From positions 186,001 through 250,000 of the forward strand of contig CAYLMK010000002.1 of NCBI GenBank assembly GCA_964384945.1: a DNA stretch of 64,000 bases, written 5' to 3'. Source of the DNA: S015-6 sp964384945. Its GTDB lineage: Bacteria > Desulfobacterota > DSWW01. The notes beneath the pieces were generated by a model that saw nothing but the letters and a program-made list of their open reading frames with translations, was not told the DNA's origin and did not search any database. A program made the translations under genes and the position numbers. Positions 16,933 to 25,226 of this stretch are shown here, in pieces; position 1 is the stretch's first letter, and every line of letters begins with the position of its first letter.

Positions 16933-19902
16933 ATGCTCGGCCAGGCCATCCAGAAGATATTCGGAAGCAAGTACGAAAGAGATTTGAAAAGGGTCCGCCC
17001 CCTGGTGGATGCCGTCAACCGGCTCGAGCCGCAGATGCGTGCCCTCGCGGATGCGGAACTGCGGGCGAAGACCGATGCGTTCCGTGAGCGAATCGCAGCG
17101 GGCGCCGCACTGGATGACCTCCTGCCCGAGGCATTCGCCGCGGTCCGGGAGGCCTCGTGTCGCACCCTCGGGATGCGCCATTTCGACGTTCAGGTGGTCG
17201 GGGGCATCGCGCTGCACGAGGGAAAGATCGCGGAAATGAAGACCGGCGAAGGCAAAACCCTGGCGGCCACCCTCGCGGCCTACCTGAATGCCCTGGAGGG
17301 CAAAGGGGTCCACATCGTCACGGTCAACGACTACCTGGCCCGAAGAGACCGGGACTGGATGCGCCCTATCTACGAATTCCTGGGCCTGACGGTCGGCGTC
17401 ATTCAGCACGACATGGACAATCCCGCTCGCCGGGCCGCCTACCGCTGCGATATCACTTACGGAACCAACAACGAATTCGGATTCGACTACCTCCGCGACA
17501 ACTTGAAGATCGACCCGGACGAATGCGTCCAGCGGGAGCATCATTACGCAATCGTGGACGAGGTGGACAGCATTCTCATCGACGAGGCCAGAACCCCGTT
17601 GATCATCTCGGGCCAGGTCGAGAAGTCCTCGCATCGCTACGACGTGTTCAACCTGCCGGTGCGGCAGCTCGTCTCGCGGCAACGATCCATCGTGGACCGG
17701 ATCTTCGAGGAGGCGAAGCAGTACGATGCCGAGGACCCGGACAACTGGGAGAAATTCTTTCTTCTGTTGAGGGTCGAACGAGGGGACCCCAAGAACGCCA
17801 AGCTCCTCGAGTACATCGCCGAGCACAAGGACGCCAAGAAGAGGATGCTGCAGGTGGAAAACGAGCTCATGCGGGACAAGCGGCTGCGCGAGCTCGAGGA
17901 GGGGCTTCTCTACACGATCAGCGAGAAGGAACACAACGTGGACTTCACCGAGGACGGCCAGAAGGAGCTGTCCCGCAGGGAGAAGGACCTGTTCGTCATC
18001 CCGGACCTGGACGAAGCCTTCTACGAAATCGAGAGGGACGATTCCCTCTCCCTGGTGGAGAAGGAAGAAGAAAAGGCCCTGCTGCGGCAGGAGTTTGAGT
18101 CAAAAACCGAAAAGATCCACAACATCACCCAGCTGCTGAAGGCCTATACGCTTTTCGAAAAGGACGTCGAGTATGTCGTCCACAACGGGGAAGTCATCAT
18201 CGTCGATGAATTCACGGGCCGTATGATGCCCGGCAGGCGCTACAGCGACGGACTCCACCAGGCCCTGGAGGCGAAAGAGGGGGTCACCATCGCCAAGGCC
18301 TCCCAGACCATTGCCTCCATCACCTTGCAGAACTATTTCCGGCTTTACAAGAAGCTGGCCGGAATGACCGGAACGGCGGACACCGAGGCGGTCGAATTCG
18401 CCAACATCTACAAACTCGACGTCATGGTGATCCCTACGAACGAACCGATGATCCGAACCGACCACGCGGACGTGATCTTCAGGACCGAAGAGGAAAAATT
18501 CGAGGCCGTGGTCGAAGAGATCCTGGACTGCTACGAGAGAAAGCAGCCCGTGCTGGTGGGCACCGTATCGATCGAGAAGTCGGAACGGCTTTCGAAGATG
18601 CTCAAGAAGAAGGGCGTGCCCCACGAGGTCCTGAACGCCAAGCACCACGAAAAGGAGGCGAAGATCATCGCGCAGGCCGGCCAGCCGGGTGCGGTCACGA
18701 TCGCCACGAACATGGCGGGGCGAGGCACCGACATCGTGCTGGGACCGGGCGTTCCGGCCCTCGGAGGCCTGCACGTTCTGGGCACCGAGAGGCATGAGAG
18801 CCGCCGGATCGACAACCAGCTCCGCGGCCGCTCCGGCAGGCAGGGGGATCCGGGCTCCTCGCGCTTCTACCTCTCCCTGGAAGACGACTTGATGCGCATC
18901 TTCGGGTCCGAACGCATCGGAGGCATCATGGAGAGGCTCGGCATGCAGCGAGGGGAGGCGATCGAACACAGCCTTGTCACCCGAGCCATCGAGAACGCGC
19001 AGCGCAAGGTCGAGGCACGCAATTTCTCGGTCCGAAAGCACCTGCTCGAATACGATGACGTGAACAACAAGCAGCGGGAGATCATTTACGCAAAGCGCAA
19101 GGAGATCATGAGCACCCCCGCAATCAAGGAGATCTTCTTCGATCTGCTCGACGGGATCCAGGAAGATCTGCTCGACAGGTATCTGCCGGAAGGGGCCCAC
19201 CCGGACGACTGGAACCTGAAGGGGCTCGAGTCGGAAATCGCCCGGCGCTACTCGATCGCAAAGAACCTCTCCCGCCAGGAGGACGGCCCCCCCTCTCCGG
19301 AAGAGGTCACCCGCTTGCTGGAGGAGGCCTTCCGCGAGGCTTACGAACGAAAGGAGAAAGAAATCGAACGGGTCGTCGCGCGGATCCAGGACCATCCGCC
19401 CCAGCTCCTCGACCGGATCTTCGGCAAGGAGCGGAATCTGGAGGGCTTCATCCGGCAGCGGATGCTCGAGACGCTGGACCGCCACTGGATGGACAACCTG
19501 TTTGCGATGGATCATCTGAAGGAAGGAATCGGCCTTCGCGGCTACGCGCAGCGGAATCCCTTGCACGAATACAAGCGCGAAGGATTCGAGATCTTCTCCG
19601 AGATGATGAACGATTTCGAGAGGGAAACCGCAGAGGCCGTTTTTCGGGCCGCCTTTGTCGAGAGAAGGCGGGAGGCGCCCGCGCCCGTCATCCGATCCAT
19701 GGAGGAGGGGGAAAAACCGGCACAGGCCCTGGACCACGGCTACGATCCGGACGCGGTCCAGACCAACACGTCCGAAGGCGATACAAAACGAAAGCCCTTC
19801 CGGCGGGGAGGCGAGAAGATCGGAAGAAACGACCCCTGCCCCTGCGGCGCGGTCGATGCGAGCGGGAAACCGATGAAGTACAAGAAATGTTGCGGACGGT
19901 AG
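16933..19902 (+). CDS. secA: Preprotein translocase ATPase SecA
   Basis: 989 residues. SecA drives secretory proteins through SecYEG. The Walker A region EMKTGEGKTL is at 101-110, the DEVDSILIDEARTPLIISG DEAD-like site follows, and the preprotein-binding and C-terminal helical domains are complete. The C-terminal zinc motif is unusual: CPC and the closing CC are separated by 14 residues rather than the usual 8. It is longer than E. coli SecA (901), mainly because of an acidic, charged insertion around residues 250-400. GAGAGG lies 6 nt ahead of ATG 16933. argJ starts 10 nt after the stop. Confidence 0.97.
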   Translation: MLGQAIQKIFGSKYERDLKRVRPLVDAVNRLEPQMRALADAELRAKTDAFRERIAAGAALDDLLPEAFAAVREASCRTLGMRHFDVQVVGGIALHEGKIAEMKTGEGKTLAATLAAYLNALEGKGVHIVTVNDYLARRDRDWMRPIYEFLGLTVGVIQHDMDNPARRAAYRCDITYGTNNEFGFDYLRDNLKIDPDECVQREHHYAIVDEVDSILIDEARTPLIISGQVEKSSHRYDVFNLPVRQLVSRQRSIVDRIFEEAKQYDAEDPDNWEKFFLLLRVERGDPKNAKLLEYIAEHKDAKKRMLQVENELMRDKRLRELEEGLLYTISEKEHNVDFTEDGQKELSRREKDLFVIPDLDEAFYEIERDDSLSLVEKEEEKALLRQEFESKTEKIHNITQLLKAYTLFEKDVEYVVHNGEVIIVDEFTGRMMPGRRYSDGLHQALEAKEGVTIAKASQTIASITLQNYFRLYKKLAGMTGTADTEAVEFANIYKLDVMVIPTNEPMIRTDHADVIFRTEEEKFEAVVEEILDCYERKQPVLVGTVSIEKSERLSKMLKKKGVPHEVLNAKHHEKEAKIIAQAGQPGAVTIATNMAGRGTDIVLGPGVPALGGLHVLGTERHESRRIDNQLRGRSGRQGDPGSSRFYLSLEDDLMRIFGSERIGGIMERLGMQRGEAIEHSLVTRAIENAQRKVEARNFSVRKHLLEYDDVNNKQREIIYAKRKEIMSTPAIKEIFFDLLDGIQEDLLDRYLPEGAHPDDWNLKGLESEIARRYSIAKNLSRQEDGPPSPEEVTRLLEEAFREAYERKEKEIERVVARIQDHPPQLLDRIFGKERNLEGFIRQRMLETLDRHWMDNLFAMDHLKEGIGLRGYAQRNPLHEYKREGFEIFSEMMNDFERETAEAVFRAAFVERRREAPAPVIRSMEEGEKPAQALDHGYDPDAVQTNTSEGDTKRKPFRRGGEKIGRNDPCPCGAVDASGKPMKYKKCCGR

Positions 19903-19912
19903 GAGAACACCT

Positions 19913-21151
19913 GTGACGAAAAGAAAGCGGCCCCCGGTCGAAGATCCGGCCTCCCTCCGTGAGCCCCCTTTTCTCGTGCCCGGTTTCGAGGCTGCGGGGA
20001 TCCACGCAGGCATCAAGCTCGCCGGGAAGAGGGACCTGGCCCTGATCGTCTCGGATCCGCCCGCCCGGGTGGCGGGCCTGTTCACGCGGAATCGGGTCAA
20101 GGCGGCCCCTGTGCTGCTCAGCCAGAACCGAGCGCGCTCCGGCCTTTGCAAGGCCCTTCTGGTCAACAGCGGCAACGCCAATGCCTGCACCGGAGAGGCG
20201 GGCATGAAGGATGCCGTCCGCCTCTGCAGGCGGACCGCGGAACTCTTGACCGTGGACGAACACACCGTGCTGGCCGCCTCGACGGGGGTGATCGGGCAGC
20301 GGCTCCCGACAAGTCGAGTCCTCGGGGCCCTTCCCCGTCTGCTCCGCCGGGTTCGCCCCGGAGGCATCCTGGAGGCGGCCGAGGCGATACGGACCACGGA
20401 CCGGTTCCGCAAGGCGCTCCGCTCCGAGGCGACCGTGGGCGGGCGGCGCGTGACCCTCTGCGGCTTCGCCAAGGGAGCCGGCATGATCCGCCCGGACATG
20501 GCCACCATGCTCGCCTTCTTCCTGACCGACCTGAAGGCCCCAGCCGAGGCGCTCCGTCGGCTCCTGCGAGAAGGAGCGGACCGCTCGTTCAACCGGATCT
20601 CCGTCGACGGCGACATGAGCACGAACGACACCGTCCTGCTGCTGGCCAACGGCCGAGCGGGGAATCGGTCCGCAAGGCGGGGAAGCGCGGAATACGAAGC
20701 CTTCGCCTCCCTGCTCTTCCCGATGATGGCCGAACTGGCAGGCATGATCGTGCGGGACGGCGAGGGCGCCACCAAGGCGGTCGACATCCGGATCCGAGGC
20801 GCACGATCCGACCGGGATGCAATCACCCTGGCCTATCGCCTGGCCAACTCCCCTCTGGTCAAGACGAGCTTTTACGGGCGGGACCCGAACTGGGGCAGAC
20901 TGATGGCCGCCCTGGGGAGTGCGGGCCCATGGGTTCATCCTCGGAAGGTGGAGATCTTCTACGACCGGGTCTGCCTCGTGCGAAACGGCGTCGCCCTTGG
21001 GAAGAAGCGGGTCGAGGAGGCCAGGAAGGTTCTCGCAAAGAAGGCCCTTGCGGTCACCGTCGACCTCCACCTCGGAGAGGGAACCGCGAGCGTTCTCACC
21101 TCCGATCTGACGCACGACTACGTCTCGCTGAACGCCTCGTACCCCACATGA
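19913..21151 (+). CDS. argJ: Glutamate N-acetyltransferase / amino-acid N-acetyltransferase ArgJ
   Basis: 412 residues, full length. ArgJ moves the acetyl group from N-acetylornithine to glutamate, recycling it in arginine synthesis; many versions also use acetyl-CoA. The self-cleavage region KGAGMIRPDMATMLAF (about 184-199) is intact, so the precursor should split before Thr into alpha and beta chains. The oxyanion-hole region (STGVIG) and C-terminal YVSLNASY are present. The start is GTG 19913 with AGGAG about 8 nt upstream, 10 nt after secA. A short N-acetylglutamate synthase candidate lies upstream at 15167. Confidence 0.95.
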   Translation: MTKRKRPPVEDPASLREPPFLVPGFEAAGIHAGIKLAGKRDLALIVSDPPARVAGLFTRNRVKAAPVLLSQNRARSGLCKALLVNSGNANACTGEAGMKDAVRLCRRTAELLTVDEHTVLAASTGVIGQRLPTSRVLGALPRLLRRVRPGGILEAAEAIRTTDRFRKALRSEATVGGRRVTLCGFAKGAGMIRPDMATMLAFFLTDLKAPAEALRRLLREGADRSFNRISVDGDMSTNDTVLLLANGRAGNRSARRGSAEYEAFASLLFPMMAELAGMIVRDGEGATKAVDIRIRGARSDRDAITLAYRLANSPLVKTSFYGRDPNWGRLMAALGSAGPWVHPRKVEIFYDRVCLVRNGVALGKKRVEEARKVLAKKALAVTVDLHLGEGTASVLTSDLTHDYVSLNASYPT

Positions 21152-21273
21152 GGCCCGGCAGGCCTTCCGTCGCGGGTCCCGCGCCGGCGGAAAGCGGGGC
21201 GATGTCCCTCGGGAGAACAGCGAGGCAGGAAGGGCTGGCGGCTCGCGGAAAATGGCCTTTCTTTTCGGCCGCC

Positions 21274-21302
21274 TTGCTTTTCGGTCTTGCGCGTGATAAA
21301 AA
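21274..21302 (+). promoter_or_regulatory. Probable rpsB promoter with extended -10
   Basis: TTGCTT (21274-21279), 17 nt, TAAAAA (21297-21302), with TG one base ahead of the -10 (extended -10) in a locally AT-rich patch. Confidence 0.5.
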
Positions 21303-21438
21303 TAAATGTTTTGTAAAAATACGCACCCTTCTTGATCCGTGCGGTTGTGCGCCGGGTTCCCGCCAGGGCGAATCCCGCGTCCCGCCCGGAGAGGACGGAA
21401 GGGGAGGAACCAACAGCGACAGGGAAGGAGAGGCGTCG
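21303..21438 (+). other. Long untranslated leader of rpsB
   Basis: About 130 nt separate the predicted promoter from the rpsB start, much more than a ribosome site needs. Leaders of rpsB are autoregulated by S2 in several bacteria. I cannot match this one to a known S2-leader fold by eye, so the role is inference. Confidence 0.3.
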
Positions 21439-22293
21439 ATGCACATGATTTCCATGAAGCAACTGCTCGAGGTGGGGGCCCATTTCGGGCATCAGACCCG
21501 GCGATGGAACCCCAAGATGAAGCCGTATATCTACGGGGCGAGGAACGGGATCTACATCATCGATCTCCAGCAGACGGTCCAACTCTTCGACAGGGCTTAC
21601 GCGCTCATTCGGGACGTCCGGGCACAGGGAAAATCCGTACTTTTCGTCGGCACAAAACGCCAGGCGCAGGACATCATCCAGGAAGAAGCGATCCGCTGCG
21701 GGCAGTTTTTCGTCAACTATCGATGGCTGGGCGGAACCCTGACCAATCTGAAGACAATCAAACAGAGCATCGAGCGCCTGAAACGGTACGAGGCCATGAA
21801 GGAGCGGGGGTATTACGAGCAGCTCCCCAAGAAGGAAGCCCTCCGGCTGGAGAAACAGCGGGTGAAGCTGGAAAAGGTGCTGGGGGGGATCAAGGATATG
21901 GATCGCCTGCCCGGCGCCCTTTTCGCCGTCGACGCCAAGCGGGAACGCATCGCCATCCAGGAGGCTGCGCTGCTCGGAATCCCGAGCGTGGTCCTTGTGG
22001 ATACGAACAGCGACCCGGACAACATTCCCTATATCATCCCAACGAACGACGACGCCATCCGTTCCATCCGGCTGTTCACGTCCCGCATCGCCGACGCCGT
22101 CCTCGAGGGAGCCCAACTGTTCGAGAAAAGCGCCCGGGGAGAGCGCGGCCCCGAGGAGACCGTCAAGCAGGTGATCCAGGCCAAGGGCATCGAACGCAGG
22201 GTGGAAGTCATCCACAAGCGAGAACCGGAGCCAGAGGCGGGCGAAGAACGGCAGGCGCCGGAAGGGGCGGATCTGGAAGCCTCGTCGGAATAG
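21439..22293 (+). CDS. rpsB: 30S ribosomal protein S2
   Basis: 284 residues, slightly longer than usual because of an acidic Glu/Ala/Pro-rich tail after about residue 255. The N-terminus (MISMKQLLEVGAHFGHQTRRWNPKM) and the DTNSDPDNIPYIIPTNDDA segment are diagnostic. ATG 21439 was chosen for its GGAAGGAGAGG ribosome site; the open frame extends far upstream as a shadow of argJ. It heads the conserved rpsB-tsf-pyrH-frr run. Confidence 0.97.
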   Translation: MHMISMKQLLEVGAHFGHQTRRWNPKMKPYIYGARNGIYIIDLQQTVQLFDRAYALIRDVRAQGKSVLFVGTKRQAQDIIQEEAIRCGQFFVNYRWLGGTLTNLKTIKQSIERLKRYEAMKERGYYEQLPKKEALRLEKQRVKLEKVLGGIKDMDRLPGALFAVDAKRERIAIQEAALLGIPSVVLVDTNSDPDNIPYIIPTNDDAIRSIRLFTSRIADAVLEGAQLFEKSARGERGPEETVKQVIQAKGIERRVEVIHKREPEPEAGEERQAPEGADLEASSE

Positions 22294-22342
22294 ACACCTG
22301 CCCACGGTTCCAGCGCCGGCCCACGTCCAAGGAGATAGAGAC

Positions 22343-22942
22343 ATGCAAGTTTCCGCTACGTTGGTGAAGGAACTCCGTGAGAAAACGGGCGCGGGGATCC
22401 TGGACTGCAAGGAGGCCCTGAACGCCACGGGGGGCAACATGGAGGAAGCCATTGCCTACCTGCGCAAGAAGGGCCTCGCAGATGCGAAGAAACGGGCCGG
22501 CCGGGTCGCTTCGGAAGGCCTGATCGGATCCTATGTCCATCTCAACGGAAAGATCGGGGTCCTGGTGGAGGTGAACTCGGAGACGGATTTCGTTGCCCGA
22601 ACCGACGAATTCCAGGAACTCGTCAAGAACATCGCGATGCAGGTTGCAGCCGCCAACCCTCGGTACCTTCGGGCGGAGGACATCCCGCCGGACGAGGCGG
22701 AACGGGAACGGGAGATCTTTCGTGCCCAGGCGCGGGAGACCGGTAAGCCGGAGAAGGTGATCGAGAAGATCGCCGAGGGAAAGTTCAAGAAATTCCTTAC
22801 GGAGATTTGTCTCCTGGACCAGCCGTACATCCGCGAACCCGATACCACGGTCCAGGAGCTCATCGATTCGGTGATCGCGAAGCTGGGGGAGAAGATCGAA
22901 GTCCGTCGCTTCGTCAGGTTCCAGCTGGGGGAAGCCTCATGA
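22343..22942 (+). CDS. tsf: Translation elongation factor Ts
   Basis: 199 residues, the short EF-Ts form (as in Thermus) rather than the 283-residue enterobacterial one. It exchanges GDP on EF-Tu. The N-terminal UBA-like domain with LREKTGAGILDCKEAL (about 8-23) and the core with VEVNSETDFVART are intact. An AAGGAGA ribosome site lies 6 nt ahead of ATG 22343, which is 49 nt after rpsB. Confidence 0.97.
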   Translation: MQVSATLVKELREKTGAGILDCKEALNATGGNMEEAIAYLRKKGLADAKKRAGRVASEGLIGSYVHLNGKIGVLVEVNSETDFVARTDEFQELVKNIAMQVAAANPRYLRAEDIPPDEAEREREIFRAQARETGKPEKVIEKIAEGKFKKFLTEICLLDQPYIREPDTTVQELIDSVIAKLGEKIEVRRFVRFQLGEAS

Positions 22943-23019
22943 CGCCGCAGGCCGACCGGCAGGCGGGCCCCTCCCACCGAGGGGCTCCCCGCCCCAACCG
23001 ATCCCTTTGTTGAACGACG

Positions 23020-23736
23020 ATGACGAAACCCTCCTACACACGAGTCCTTTTGAAACTGAGCGGGGAAGCGCTTGCCGGCCCCCAGCCTTTCGGAATCGAT
23101 CTCGAGACCGTCCGAGGCCTTGCCCGGGAAATCCGGGAGGTCGTCGAACTCGATGTGACGATCGCGCTGGTCCTGGGAGGAGGAAACATCTTCCGGGGCC
23201 TCGCGGCCAGCGCCTCGGGCATGGACCGGGTAAAGGCGGACCACATCGGCATGCTTGCCACGGTCATGAACGCCCTGGCCTTTCAGGACGCCTTGGAGAG
23301 GGAGGGCCTGGCCACACGCGTGATGACGGCCCTCGAAATGAGAGAGATCGCCGAGCCTTATGTGTATCGCCGTGCGGTCCGCCACATGGAAAAGGGTCGC
23401 GTCATCCTTCTGGCCGGCGGGACGGGAAACCCGTATTTCACGACGGACACGGCCGCGGCGCTACGGGCGCTCGAGATTCAGGCACAGGCCATCCTGAAGG
23501 GGACGAAGGTCGACGGTGTTTACAGCGAGGACCCGGAACGGAATCCGTCCGCCGTCTTCTACCCCACCGTCTCTTACATGGACGTGCTGCGGGGCAAGCT
23601 CAAGGTGATGGATCTCACCGCCATTTCCATGTGCATGGATGCCGCGCTCCCGATTCATGTCTTCAACATACGGAAAAGAGGCAACCTTCGACGAATCCTC
23701 GAGGGGGAATCCGTCGGATCCGTGGTCAAAGGCTAG
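23020..23736 (+). CDS. pyrH: Uridylate kinase
   Basis: 238 residues. It phosphorylates UMP to UDP. The amino-acid-kinase fold begins with RVLLKLSGEAL (about 8-18), then the nucleotide loop LGGGNIFRG (about 52-60). The TGNPYFTTDTAAALRA and KVDGVYSEDPERNP segments are typical of bacterial hexameric UMP kinase. No good Shine-Dalgarno precedes ATG 23020, so it may rely on coupling or unstructured mRNA. frr follows by 13 nt. Confidence 0.96.
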   Translation: MTKPSYTRVLLKLSGEALAGPQPFGIDLETVRGLAREIREVVELDVTIALVLGGGNIFRGLAASASGMDRVKADHIGMLATVMNALAFQDALEREGLATRVMTALEMREIAEPYVYRRAVRHMEKGRVILLAGGTGNPYFTTDTAAALRALEIQAQAILKGTKVDGVYSEDPERNPSAVFYPTVSYMDVLRGKLKVMDLTAISMCMDAALPIHVFNIRKRGNLRRILEGESVGSVVKG

Positions 23737-23749
23737 GAGGGCTTTTCCG

Positions 23750-24307
23750 ATGAAAGAGAAGGTTTTCGAAAACATGGCGTCCTCGATGGAGAAGGCCATT
23801 TCGTCCTATCAGAAAGACCTGAGCCGGCTGCGCACGGGACGCGCCTCCCCCGCCCTTCTGGAAGGCATTCGGGTCGATTACTACGGAACACCGACCCCCA
23901 TCAACCAGACGGCCTCGATCAACATCCCCGAGAGCCGCCTCATCGTGATTCAGCCCTGGGACAAGAGCACGATCGAGTCGATCGAAAAGGCGATCCAGAA
24001 GGCCAACCTGGGGCTTTCCCCGACCAACGACGGCAGCGTGATCCGAATTTCCATCCCGCCTCTGTCGGAAGAGAGGCGCAAGGAACTGGGAAAGCTGGCG
24101 AAGAAGATGGCCGAGGAGTGCAAGGTCGCGATCCGCAATATCCGGCGCGAAGCGAACGACTCCTTGAAGAAGCTCGAGAAGGACAAGAAGATCTCCGAGG
24201 ACGACTACCATCGCGCAACCGAGGAGGTCCAGAAAAGCACGGACGAAAAGGTGAAGAGGGTGGACGAGATCCTGGAGATCAAGCAAAAGGAAATCCTCGA
24301 GACATGA
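23750..24307 (+). CDS. frr: Ribosome recycling factor
   Basis: 185 residues, exact family length. With EF-G it splits post-termination ribosomes. The sequence LSRLRTGRASPALLEGIRVDYYG and the C-terminal RRDAND-like IRREANDSLKKLEKDK are hallmarks. I start it at ATG 23750 behind TAGGAGGG, where the first TAG is the pyrH stop; the frame opens further upstream only as an antecedent overlap with pyrH. cdsA follows by 44 nt, without the usual uppS between. Confidence 0.97.
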   Translation: MKEKVFENMASSMEKAISSYQKDLSRLRTGRASPALLEGIRVDYYGTPTPINQTASINIPESRLIVIQPWDKSTIESIEKAIQKANLGLSPTNDGSVIRISIPPLSEERRKELGKLAKKMAEECKVAIRNIRREANDSLKKLEKDKKISEDDYHRATEEVQKSTDEKVKRVDEILEIKQKEILET

Positions 24308-24351
24308 TCGCCCGCTGACCCGCGGCCCCACCTGGCATCGGAAGGGCATCC

Positions 24352-25146
24352 ATGTTCCAGCAGAGAATCATGACGGCCTTGGCTCTGGTTGCGCTTTTCG
24401 TCGCCGTGTTCCTGTTCTCGCCTGCCTGGCTCATCTGCGTCATCGCCATCCTGGTCACCCTCCTGGCTTCCTGGGAGTACCTCGAGATGGCCCTTCCGGA
24501 GCAGGCCAGAGGAGACCGCATGCTCTGCCTGGTGTTGGCAAGTCTCGTTCCTGCGGCCGCACTGGCCGGGAGGACCGAGTGTCTGGCCGGTTCCCTGTTT
24601 GCGGCCCTCTTCTGCCTCGGCCTCCGATCCGTCCTGAGCCGGAAAGAGATGAAGGTGCGCTTCGAAGAACTCCGGCTCTGCTTCTTCGGGGTTCTTTACG
24701 TGGGCTTCACCATCTCCCACTTCGTCCTGCTGCGAAACCTGCAGAACGGGAGGCCCTGGATCTTTTTCCTCCTGATTGTTGTCTATGTCGGGGATGTGGC
24801 CGCCTACTTCAGCGGGTCGCAATGGGGCAGCAGGAAGCTCTCGCCCTTGTTGAGCCCCAAGAAGACCGTCGAGGGCGCCCTGGGAGGATTGGTCGCCTCT
24901 GTGGCGGTCGGCTACGCATGCAAGCTCGTCTTCTTCCCGTCCCTGACAGCCGTGCGGTCCCTGTGGGTGGCCGCCGCCCTGTCCGTCAGCGGCCAACTGG
25001 GAGATCTCCTGGAATCCCTCGTCAAGAGGACTTTCGGAGTCAAGGATTCGGGCCGCATGCTGCCGGGGCACGGCGGCATCCTGGATCGAATCGACAGCAT
25101 CCTCTTGGCAGGGCCGGTGGGGTATTATCTGGCCTTGCTGGTCTGA
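24352..25146 (+). CDS. cdsA: Phosphatidate cytidylyltransferase
   Basis: 264 residues with about seven to eight membrane helices. CdsA makes CDP-diacylglycerol from phosphatidate and CTP, feeding pssA and the PgpA branch, both also in this window. The C-terminal signature with VKRTFGVKDSGRMLPGHGGILDRIDSILLAGP (about 224-255), its metal-binding aspartates included, is complete. GGAAGGG lies 7 nt ahead of ATG 24352. uppS usually precedes it and dxr follows it in this cluster; neither is here. Confidence 0.95.
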   Translation: MFQQRIMTALALVALFVAVFLFSPAWLICVIAILVTLLASWEYLEMALPEQARGDRMLCLVLASLVPAAALAGRTECLAGSLFAALFCLGLRSVLSRKEMKVRFEELRLCFFGVLYVGFTISHFVLLRNLQNGRPWIFFLLIVVYVGDVAAYFSGSQWGSRKLSPLLSPKKTVEGALGGLVASVAVGYACKLVFFPSLTAVRSLWVAAALSVSGQLGDLLESLVKRTFGVKDSGRMLPGHGGILDRIDSILLAGPVGYYLALLV

Positions 25147-25226
25147 TCCGAGGACTTTTCTGCGTCATGCCCGCCGAAAGCCCGTAAAAGGGCCTCGTCG
25201 GGCGTCGCGAACAAAGGAAGTTCCCG

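Noticed and set aside
18100..20826. Minus-strand open frame of 908 codons opposite secA and argJ
   Set aside because: Shadow frame, His/Asp/Gly-rich composition without domains.
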